Assembly: GCA_045627045.1 (NCBI GenBank)
Contig: JAZQMY010000039.1
Coordinates: 1 to 45,900, forward strand
DNA: 45,900 bases
Direction of reading: 5' to 3'
Origin: SIG351 sp045627045
GTDB taxonomy: Bacteria; Bacillota; Clostridia; HGM11327
In this document: piece by piece, positions 40,172 through 45,900 of the stretch
Layout of the letters: each line of letters begins with the position of its first letter
How positions within the stretch are numbered: the stretch's first letter is position 1
Position numbers and translations under genes: made by a program
Notes under the pieces: model-generated
What the model was told of the DNA's origin: nothing
Database searches by the model: none
The model's input: the letters and a program-made list of their open reading frames with translations, nothing else

Positions 40172-43003
40172 TTACTTTACAGTGGGCATAAAGCTGAATG
40201 TGAAGTCAAATTCCTTTTCGTTGAGAGTATACTGCGGCATTATTCTCGGACCGCATGAGTTAGAACCCATACCTGAATTCTTGTAGTCGATTCTGATGTA
40301 GGTAGCATCTCTTTCAACGAGCTCAACGCCGTGCTTAACGTGGCACATCTGATCAACGTCATAATGTGTTACCTGGAATTCGAACTTAGGCTCTGCCGTA
40401 AACGTGATGCCGTTTGAAACATTGAGCTCAAGAGTTCTTGTGTGGTTGCCGTATTCCTGCGGGAGAATATACGGAACGTATTCCTTCTTGGCGTCGCTCT
40501 CATAATATCCCATCTTTGCGTGTCTTGAAAGATCGCAGTAGTTTTCTGTCGGACCCATACCGAAGTAATTGAACTTGTCATTCTCATACTGTGTTACAAA
40601 GGTGTAGCCGAATCTCTGGAGGAATGTGAATACGCTGTGTACCTTTACGTGTGTCTTGATCGTAGCAACACCGTTTGCGGAAACATTGTATTCGATTGTG
40701 TACCAGATAGAAGGCTTTCTTGAAACACCTGCGATGCTTCCGTCAACATAAACCTTGCCGTTTTCGAGCTTGCAGTCATATGTCTTGCAGTAGCCTCTGT
40801 CGATGTTCGGATCACCGAACCACAAGCCCTTGATGATTCTTTCATTGTCGACAGGCGCACGCATTACTGTAGGACGGAGGGGCTCAATGAGCTTTTCACT
40901 TCCGTCAATTATTACGCTTGTGAACACGCCGAATGCCTTTGAGAGTGTATATCTGAAGTTTTCACCTGAGAAAATAACGTACTTTTCAGTTTCTTCAACA
41001 GAAGCACTTCCTTTAGCATATTCCTTCTTTGTAACGGGAACATTGAGGGAAGACTGATTCGATGCAACTGTGAAGCCTTTTTCATCCTTCATATAGAAGT
41101 TGATGAAGCAGCCGTAATCACAGCTTGTCGGGATGCCTTCGACAGGGAAGTCGATTGTAACAGTCTCACGAGGAGCAACGCTGAACTTGAATTCCTTGTC
41201 GATCTTGACAGTCTTCTTGTCAAGAATGAGCTCATATGATAATACATATTTTTCAAGGTTCGTGAAGTCGGCTCTGTTTCTGATAGTAAGCTTTCCGTCA
41301 GCGTATGTCATCCATGCAGGCTGATAAGCAGTCTTTGCTTCGAGTGAACCTGCCTTGAATGTTCTGTCGTGGAATGTGAGACCGTCACAGCAGAAGTTTG
41401 CATCGTGAACATCATGCTTGAAGTCGCCGCCGTATGTCGGAATGCCGTTGACAATTACTGTATGATCAGTCCATTCCCAGATACATCCGCCTATGAGCTG
41501 AGGCTCATCATATATGATATCCCAGTAATCACAAACGTCTCCCGGGCCATTGCCCATTGCGTGTGAATATTCGCACATAAATACAGGCTTTGTCATCGTT
41601 TCATCGTTGACCCATTCCTTGAGAGTATTGTAGTTCGGGTACATGCATGAGAATATATCAGGCTTTTCATCTCTTCCTGCGCCTTCATAATGAACAAGAC
41701 GTGAAGGATCTCTCTGCTTTGCCCAATCCATGATGCACTTGTGGTTTTCACCGTAGTCACTTTCGTTGCCGGCAGACCACATGATGATGGAAGCATGGTT
41801 TTTATCTCTTTCAACAGTTCTTGTCATTCTGTCCATGAATGAGAGCTTCCAATCTTCTCTTCCGCAAGGCCATTCTTCTGCGCCGCCCTTGTTGCAATCG
41901 TAACCGTCGCACTTGTTTACGGAACGGAGTGCAAAGCCGTGAGTTTCAATGTCTGTTTCAAGAACAACATAGAAGCCCATCTTATCACACAGGCAGAGGA
42001 ATTCAGGTGCCGGAGGATAGTGTGATGTACGGATAGTATTGATATTGAGCTCCTTCATGAGTCTCAGATCCTTCTCGATATCTTCTCTTGAGAGATACCA
42101 GCCGTTTGTAGGATGTGTATCGTGGTGGTTGACGCCTTTGAGCTTGACGGGTGTGCCGTTGATGAGAAGCTCTTTCTTGGGTGAGATGGTGATAGTTCTG
42201 AAACCAAATTCGATATCGATTATTTCTCCGTCTTTTTCAAGTCTTACCGTATAGAGATAAGGAGCTTCGGCGTTCCAGAGAACAGGGTTTTCAACCGTGA
42301 ATTCTGCGTGCTTTTCTGCGAGTCCCTGACCGAGGATCTTGCCGTTATCTACAACTGAAACCTTGGCTGTTGAATCAAAATCAACGATGACCTTTGTATT
42401 GTTTTCTGTCTTTACGAATACATCACGAACGTGATCAACAGGTCTTGCAAGGAGGTAAACGTCTCTGAAAATACCGTTCTGTCTGAACTGATCCTGGTCT
42501 TCAAGATAGCTTCCGGAGCACCACTTGTGAACGAGAACTCTTACTGTGTTTTTGCCTTCGTTAACGAATTCAGAAATGTCGAATTCAGCCTGAAGGTGTG
42601 AAGCCTGAGTATAGCCAACGTACTTGCCGTTGATCCAGAGAGTTGCATCCGAAGAAACGCCTTCGAATACTATGTAATTCTTCATTGAAGCGTCTTTTAT
42701 CTCGAAATCTCTTTCATAAACAGCACAAGGATTTACATCAGGTGCATAAGGAATGTCAAGAGGGAAAGGATAAACGACATTGACATAGTTAGGTGTTTCT
42801 ACGCCGCGTGTCTGCCAACAGGAAGGAACGTCCATTTCTCCCCATTCAACATTATCCGGATCGTAGTCAACATCCTGAGGATAATATCTGAACTTCCAGA
42901 TGCCGTTGAGGAGCGTGTAAGTGCTTACACCGCCGGGGATGTAGTATGCGCGCTGAGGCATTCTGTTGTCGCTGATCTTTTGCAGATTTTCATAATATCT
43001 CAT
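40172..43003 (-). CDS. Beta-galactosidase, glycoside hydrolase family 2 (LacZ type)
   Basis: 943 residues from the ATG at 43001-43003, which follows ACAGGAG; the longer frame to 43057 is unsupported. The domain order is GH2 jelly-roll (about 55-190), immunoglobulin-like domain, TIM barrel (about 285-590) and the bgal small-chain beta domain to the end. The acid/base is E414 in WSAGNES and the nucleophile E478 in MCEYSHAMGN, both matching LacZ. There is no signal peptide, so it should act in the cytoplasm on imported galactosides. No permease or regulator is adjacent. Codon choice is biased towards well-expressed codons. Confidence 0.94.
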   Translation of the reverse strand: MRYYENLQKISDNRMPQRAYYIPGGVSTYTLLNGIWKFRYYPQDVDYDPDNVEWGEMDVPSCWQTRGVETPNYVNVVYPFPLDIPYAPDVNPCAVYERDFEIKDASMKNYIVFEGVSSDATLWINGKYVGYTQASHLQAEFDISEFVNEGKNTVRVLVHKWCSGSYLEDQDQFRQNGIFRDVYLLARPVDHVRDVFVKTENNTKVIVDFDSTAKVSVVDNGKILGQGLAEKHAEFTVENPVLWNAEAPYLYTVRLEKDGEIIDIEFGFRTITISPKKELLINGTPVKLKGVNHHDTHPTNGWYLSREDIEKDLRLMKELNINTIRTSHYPPAPEFLCLCDKMGFYVVLETDIETHGFALRSVNKCDGYDCNKGGAEEWPCGREDWKLSFMDRMTRTVERDKNHASIIMWSAGNESDYGENHKCIMDWAKQRDPSRLVHYEGAGRDEKPDIFSCMYPNYNTLKEWVNDETMTKPVFMCEYSHAMGNGPGDVCDYWDIIYDEPQLIGGCIWEWTDHTVIVNGIPTYGGDFKHDVHDANFCCDGLTFHDRTFKAGSLEAKTAYQPAWMTYADGKLTIRNRADFTNLEKYVLSYELILDKKTVKIDKEFKFSVAPRETVTIDFPVEGIPTSCDYGCFINFYMKDEKGFTVASNQSSLNVPVTKKEYAKGSASVEETEKYVIFSGENFRYTLSKAFGVFTSVIIDGSEKLIEPLRPTVMRAPVDNERIIKGLWFGDPNIDRGYCKTYDCKLENGKVYVDGSIAGVSRKPSIWYTIEYNVSANGVATIKTHVKVHSVFTFLQRFGYTFVTQYENDKFNYFGMGPTENYCDLSRHAKMGYYESDAKKEYVPYILPQEYGNHTRTLELNVSNGITFTAEPKFEFQVTHYDVDQMCHVKHGVELVERDATYIRIDYKNSGMGSNSCGPRIMPQYTLNEKEFDFTFSFMPTVK

Positions 43004-43088
43004 AATAGATCTCCTGTAAAAAATGATAATCGGATGGGCGATGATTCTGCATTGCATTGCCCGTGCAGGTCATTCCTGCTACTATAAT

Positions 43089-43097
43089 ATTATAACA
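43089..43097 (-). promoter_or_regulatory. Likely promoter (extended -10) of the beta-galactosidase gene
   Basis: Minus strand TGTTATAAT, an extended -10 box, about 85 bases before the start codon. No good -35 hexamer is present, so activation by a regulator is possible. The 5' leader also has GGGC/GCCC arms that may form a hairpin. Confidence 0.5.
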
Positions 43098-43226
43098 TAA
43101 ATTTCGTTAAATAAATGATTTATTTTTCATTATTTATAAATTTTAATTATTTTCAGATTATATTTTCAGCATTTACAGATTAAATGCAAAAATAGAAGCG
43201 AAAAGCTGACTGTGAAGACAACAATA

Positions 43227-43254
43227 TTAACTTTTTCCTGCTTTGTGATATAAT
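43227..43254 (+). promoter_or_regulatory. Promoter of the sigma factor operon
   Basis: TTAACT (43227-43232), 16 bases, TATAAT (43249-43254). This looks like a housekeeping promoter and not an ECF self-recognition site. Confidence 0.5.
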
Positions 43255-43330
43255 ATTAATATTGCTTTTTTATTTCATGTGAAAAAACAGCGGCTTTGAC
43301 TCGTCATAGTTTACGAAAGGAGGTATTGAA

Positions 43331-43855
43331 GTGAATAACAATGAAATGAAGAAACTTCTGAACAGTTATTATAATGGTAATTCAGAATCGTTTGTAAAGC
43401 TTTATAGCGATATGAAGATACCTGTTTTTACTATTGCATACCGGATAGTACTGTCCCGGGAGGATGCTGAAGATATAACGCAGGAAGTCTTTGTCAGAAT
43501 GCTGTCTTCACCTGATATATCTTCTGTCTCAAATCCGAGGGCGTGGCTTTTTCAGGTGGCACATAATCTGTCAATAGACACACTGAGGAAAAGAAAGGAC
43601 GTACTGTCTGATACGGAAGAAAATGTGCTTTCTTCCGATGAAGATACTACTCCTGAAACGGTCGATTCCCGCATTGACACTGAATCGGCATTTTCAAGGC
43701 TTGAACTCAAGGAAAGGCAAGTCGTGGCATTGCATCTTTACGGCGATATGACATTTGAGGAAATATCAGGAATAATGCAGATGTCTCTTCCTTCAACTTA
43801 CAGACTTTACAGGAAGTCGATCAATAAAATAAAAAAATTCCTGAACGGAGGTTAA
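43331..43855 (+). CDS. ECF-type RNA polymerase sigma factor
   Basis: 174 residues of the sigma-70 family with only regions 2 and 4. Region 2 is at about 20-85 (AYRIVLSREDAEDITQEVFV, then NPRAWLFQVAHNLSIDTLRK). A linker holding several Asp/Glu residues follows. Region 4 is at about 115-170 (RLELKERQVVALHLYGDMTF, EEISGIMQMSLPSTYRLYRKS). The start is a GTG at 43331 behind a strong AAAGGAGG. The next gene starts five bases after its stop and encodes a one-pass membrane protein, the usual place of an anti-sigma factor. Confidence 0.9.
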   Translation: MNNNEMKKLLNSYYNGNSESFVKLYSDMKIPVFTIAYRIVLSREDAEDITQEVFVRMLSSPDISSVSNPRAWLFQVAHNLSIDTLRKRKDVLSDTEENVLSSDEDTTPETVDSRIDTESAFSRLELKERQVVALHLYGDMTFEEISGIMQMSLPSTYRLYRKSINKIKKFLNGG

Positions 43856-43860
43856 TAAAG

Positions 43861-44634
43861 ATGAAAAAGACGATGATATTTGTAATTACGTTGATTGTGG
43901 TACTGTTTTGTTTTACAGGTGGTGCTTTTGCTGAATCAAAAGACAATTTTTATGTTTTTGAGGAACTGTTTCAACAGTGGCAGCAAAACGGTTATCCGGA
44001 TTATGTTTGCGGAGTATGGATTAAAAACGGAGATGGGGACAGAATAACTGTTTCTGTCCTGAAAGGAGAAGAAGGAGAAAAAGGAAAAAGAGAAATTCTT
44101 GAGTATATCGGGAATAAGACTTCAGTATCATTTGAATACGGAGAATATTCATACAATGAGCTTCTTTCTGTTCGGAATGAAATTATGAAAGACTCTTTGG
44201 AAAAACACATATTGAGCGCCGGTGTAAGCAATCAGGCCAACAAGGTGTATGTAGGAATGAACTTACACTCCGGCACGGATGAACAAACAGAAAAAACAAT
44301 GTCAGAGCTGAAAGCATTGTATGGAGACATGATCGTTTTTATAGATGATGCCCCGATAGACGCATCTATTGGTCGAAAGATTATTGATATTCAACAGCTG
44401 ACAGTGCTTGTTGCTCTGATAATGGTGACTGTTTCGGGAATATTTGTTGCTGTTCTTATTATGTCAATGAGATCGAAGCGGAAAGGTGTGGCAATTGAAG
44501 CGGCAACAGGTGAAGAAACTGCCATTGATAAACATTTTTCATTCAGACAAACGGAAAATTATCTCAGGGAAGCTGTGCTTTGCCCACCGGAAGATCTTGA
44601 TAATCAGATAAAAACCAAGTGCTGCATAAAGTGA
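43861..44634 (+). CDS. Single-pass membrane protein, candidate partner of the sigma factor
   Basis: 257 residues, family not recognised. A signal peptide (1-24, ending AFAES) leads to an external domain (25-180) with alternating strands and helices. A transmembrane helix follows (about 181-203), then RSKRKG and a cytoplasmic tail of about 50 residues ending CPPEDLDNQIKTKCCIK. This topology, with the sensor domain outside and a short tail inside, is opposite to classical zinc-type anti-sigma factors, and no HxxxCxxC motif is present. The gene order suggests that it controls or is controlled by the adjacent sigma factor (inference). The external domain vaguely resembles TPM-like domains. Confidence 0.72.
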   Translation: MKKTMIFVITLIVVLFCFTGGAFAESKDNFYVFEELFQQWQQNGYPDYVCGVWIKNGDGDRITVSVLKGEEGEKGKREILEYIGNKTSVSFEYGEYSYNELLSVRNEIMKDSLEKHILSAGVSNQANKVYVGMNLHSGTDEQTEKTMSELKALYGDMIVFIDDAPIDASIGRKIIDIQQLTVLVALIMVTVSGIFVAVLIMSMRSKRKGVAIEAATGEETAIDKHFSFRQTENYLREAVLCPPEDLDNQIKTKCCIK

Positions 44635-44644
44635 TACGAAAGCA

Positions 44645-44680
44645 AAAAACGGGCAAAGCTTAACGCAATGCCCGTTTTTG
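44645..44680. terminator. Bidirectional terminator
   Basis: Perfect 11-bp stem AAAAACGGGCA/TGCCCGTTTTT (44645-44655 and 44669-44679), between the membrane protein and thiT. Confidence 0.9.
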
Positions 44681-44687
44681 ATCGATC

Positions 44688-45224
44688 TTATTTTTTCAGC
44701 CTTTTTTCGAGAATTCTGTAAATTATCGGAACGAGTATCACGCAGATGATGATGCTCGGGAGCATATAAACGGCATTATATACAGCAGAATAGATATACA
44801 TATTTGCTGTATTGATTCCGAGATATGTTGACTCTGCATATTCTGCGTAAATTGTTACGCCTGAAATGAAGTGAACAACAAAACGGAGAAAGCCTCCGAC
44901 AACTGTTCCGATGATGTCGCCGTTCTTCACGTTTCTGAAGAGTCCTGCAACGCCTACTGCAGCATATGCAACTGAATAGTCAAGAAGCATTGACTGCCAG
45001 TTAAGAGCTGCACCGCCCGCAAAGAAGAACTTGAGTGTGCCGAAAATGAATCCGGCAATAACACCCTCAAGGCATCCGTAGCGGAGCGCGAAGATCACGA
45101 TCGGGATCATCGTAAGATTGATTGATCCGCCCTGAAATCCGAGCGGGATATCAACGTAGCTCAGTGCAACTGCAAGAGCGATCATTACTGCGCCTTCGCA
45201 CAGCATTTTTACTTTTTTGTTCAT
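44688..45224 (-). CDS. thiT: Energy-coupled thiamine transporter, substrate-binding S component ThiT
   Basis: 178 residues with about six hydrophobic helices. It is of the ECF-transporter S-component fold, with N-terminal EGAVMIALAVALSYVDIPLG, the segment GSINLTMIPIVIFALRYG, the motif LLDYSVAYAAVGVAGLF and FVVHFISGVTIYA, all characteristic of ThiT. It binds thiamine and depends on the shared EcfA/EcfT module encoded elsewhere. The TPP riboswitch directly upstream confirms the substrate. The start is the ATG at 45224 after CGGAGG. Confidence 0.94.
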   Translation of the reverse strand: MNKKVKMLCEGAVMIALAVALSYVDIPLGFQGGSINLTMIPIVIFALRYGCLEGVIAGFIFGTLKFFFAGGAALNWQSMLLDYSVAYAAVGVAGLFRNVKNGDIIGTVVGGFLRFVVHFISGVTIYAEYAESTYLGINTANMYIYSAVYNAVYMLPSIIICVILVPIIYRILEKRLKK

Positions 45225-45241
45225 GTGTTTATCCTCCGAAT

Positions 45242-45274
45242 AAAAAATTACCGCAGGATAAGTCCGTGCGGTAA
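45242..45274 (-). terminator. Expression-platform terminator of the TPP riboswitch
   Basis: Minus strand TTACCGCA/TGCGGTAA stem (45267-45274 and 45248-45255) followed by TTTTTT, just before the ribosome-binding site. When TPP is bound, transcription should stop here. Confidence 0.85.
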
Positions 45275-45302
45275 CGTGATTTTTGAAGATAAATCAGAAA
45301 AC

Positions 45303-45390
45303 ATATTCCTACGCCGGCATTATCCGTATCAGGTTCAAAGGTCGGAAACGTAATAATTTCCCTCTCAGCCGGATTACACCAGCTCCCTCT
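45303..45390 (-). promoter_or_regulatory. TPP riboswitch (THI element)
   Basis: Minus strand GGGAGCTGGTG...GGCTGAGAGGG (5' part) and GACCTTTGAACCTGAT...GGATAATGCCGGCGTAGG (3' part), the conserved cores of the TPP aptamer. It lies between the thiT promoter and the terminator. Confidence 0.97.
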
Positions 45391-45401
45391 TTTCAATTTT
45401 T

Positions 45402-45430
45402 ATTATAACATAATTTTAATTATTTGTCAA
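45402..45430 (-). promoter_or_regulatory. Sigma-A promoter of thiT
   Basis: Perfect TTGACA (45425-45430), 17 bases, TATAAT (45402-45407). Confidence 0.88.
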
Positions 45431-45433
45431 TAT

Positions 45434-45463
45434 GAAAAAGGCTGTCTTTTCAGACAGCCTCAT
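45434..45463 (-). terminator. Terminator of the ferredoxin gene
   Basis: Minus-strand stem AGGCTGTC/GACAGCCT (45453-45460 and 45439-45446) with a TTTTTC tail, overlapping the upstream edge of the thiT promoter. Confidence 0.85.
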
Positions 45464-45489
45464 TCACTCAAATTAGTACTGATGGGATA

Positions 45490-45678
45490 TCAGTCTTCAA
45501 CTTCGTCCTCAACAGGTGCACCAACAGGGCATGTGTCAGCACAAGCGCCGCAAGCGATGCAGAGAGAAGGATCAATAACATACATATCTTCGCCTTCGCT
45601 GATAGCTTCAACAGGGCAACCTTCAGCACAGCTGCCGCAAGAAATACATTCGTCTGTGATCTTAAAAACTGTCTTCAT
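45490..45678 (-). CDS. 2[4Fe-4S] ferredoxin
   Basis: 62 residues, a typical clostridial ferredoxin length. Two cluster motifs, C11-x2-C14-x2-C17-x3-C21 (CISCGSCAEGCP) and C40-x2-C43-x2-C46-x3-C50 (CIACGACADTCP), bind two [4Fe-4S] clusters. The protein carries low-potential electrons in fermentation, for example for pyruvate:ferredoxin oxidoreductase and hydrogenase. The start is the ATG at 45676-45678 behind AGGAGGG; the longer frame to 45714 is not credible. It has its own promoter and terminator. Confidence 0.96.
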   Translation of the reverse strand: MKTVFKITDECISCGSCAEGCPVEAISEGEDMYVIDPSLCIACGACADTCPVGAPVEDEVED

Positions 45679-45736
45679 AACCAATTTCCCTCCTATTAGT
45701 ATAGGTGTCAGCATATAACACCATTTTTACATGACT

Positions 45737-45765
45737 ATTATACAAGGTTATCCTCAAATAGTCAA
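45737..45765 (-). promoter_or_regulatory. Sigma-A promoter of the ferredoxin gene
   Basis: Minus strand TTGACT (45760-45765), 17 bases, TATAAT (45737-45742). The -35 overlaps the stop codon of the upstream partial gene. Confidence 0.85.
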
Positions 45766-45899
45766 GTGTTTTTGTTAAAAAAATAAATTTTTTTGAAATT
45801 CTCTTTTAATTCGTCTGAAAAAGGCCATTCTTCCTTTGAAGAAGTTCCTGATGATGGAGCGGATGTGTTGTTATCACCCGATTTTGCTTCACGGTGGTT
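45762..45899 (-). CDS. C-terminal end of a serine-rich protein (partial, 5' part beyond the window)
   Basis: An open frame of 45 codons runs from the window edge to TGA at 45762-45764. It reads NHREAKSGDNNTSAPSSGTS and then SKEEWPFSDELKENFKKIYF. A low-complexity Ser/Asn/Thr stretch followed by a charged helical tail is typical of a protein end, but too little is present to identify it, and it could be a chance open frame. Confidence 0.4.
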   Translation of the reverse strand, partial: NHREAKSGDNNTSAPSSGTSSKEEWPFSDELKENFKKIYFFNKNT

Positions 45900-45900
45900 G

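Larger units (their letters stand above)
43004..43330. other. Intergenic region between the beta-galactosidase and the sigma factor
   Basis: About 325 AT-rich bases holding the divergent promoters of the two genes. Beyond these I see only A/T tracts (43100-43190). Confidence 0.6.

Noticed and set aside
45482..45718. A 78-codon open frame on the plus strand over the ferredoxin gene
   Set aside because: It is antisense to a ferredoxin with both cysteine motifs complete and has no support of its own.

Overview
The window looks like chromosomal DNA of a spore-forming, low-to-moderate GC member of the Clostridia, most likely a gut-type Oscillospiraceae/Ruminococcaceae relative. The evidence is spoIIID, spoIIQ, spoID-type spoIID and spoVAD/spoVAE, a Trp T-box, a TPP riboswitch feeding ThiT, SD-led genes with near-consensus TTGACA-N17-TATAAT promoters, and the clostridial order miaB-mutS-mutL-miaA. 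The genus assignment is inference. Nearly all of the window is core genome. No CRISPR array, tRNA, rRNA or insertion sequence was seen.

Layout. 1-5931 (minus strand): the 5' part of rpsB with a structured leader, a stand-alone TrpB2-type tryptophan synthase under a Trp T-box, and a two-subunit ABC exporter. 6110-11688 (plus): a glycosyltransferase and flippase pair, then an HI0933-type flavoprotein and a TGS/uridine-kinase-like protein. 11761-20000 (minus): PRPP synthetase; a four-gene run of a VOC protein with Cys/His-rich ends, a membrane protein, NfeD and SPFH; an RCC1-repeat lipoprotein; and the sporulation cluster spoIID-spoIIQ-spoIIID. 20264-23714 (plus): an NCS2 purine permease, a PrsA-like foldase lipoprotein, smpB and tmRNA (ssrA), so both parts of the ribosome-rescue system sit together.

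23850-31092 is the accessory-looking part. Two unusual lipoproteins follow ssrA. Next come four small phage-type genes: a TerS-like protein, a repressor, a Cro-like XRE protein and an ArpU/sigma-like regulator, arranged around a divergent switch region with a GTTAAC palindromic operator. spoVAD-spoVAE follow without spoVAC, then an orphan small protein. 31150-31560 is a gene-free AT-rich stretch with a cluster of TTTTCAACA/TTTTCCACA repeats in front of miaB.

31562-40066 (plus) is miaB-mutS-mutL-miaA followed by a PHP-domain phosphoesterase and a HAD hydrolase. 40172-43003 (minus) is a cytoplasmic family 2 beta-galactosidase. 43331-44634 (plus) is an ECF-like sigma factor with a one-pass membrane partner. 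44688-45900 (minus) holds TPP-controlled thiT, a 2[4Fe-4S] ferredoxin and the end of a serine-rich protein.

I found no convincing wholly new system. The best leads are the VOC protein with metallothionein-like ends and its membrane operon, the repeat cluster upstream of miaB/mutS, the phage-type regulatory pocket between ssrA and spoVAD, and the sigma factor with its non-canonical partner.
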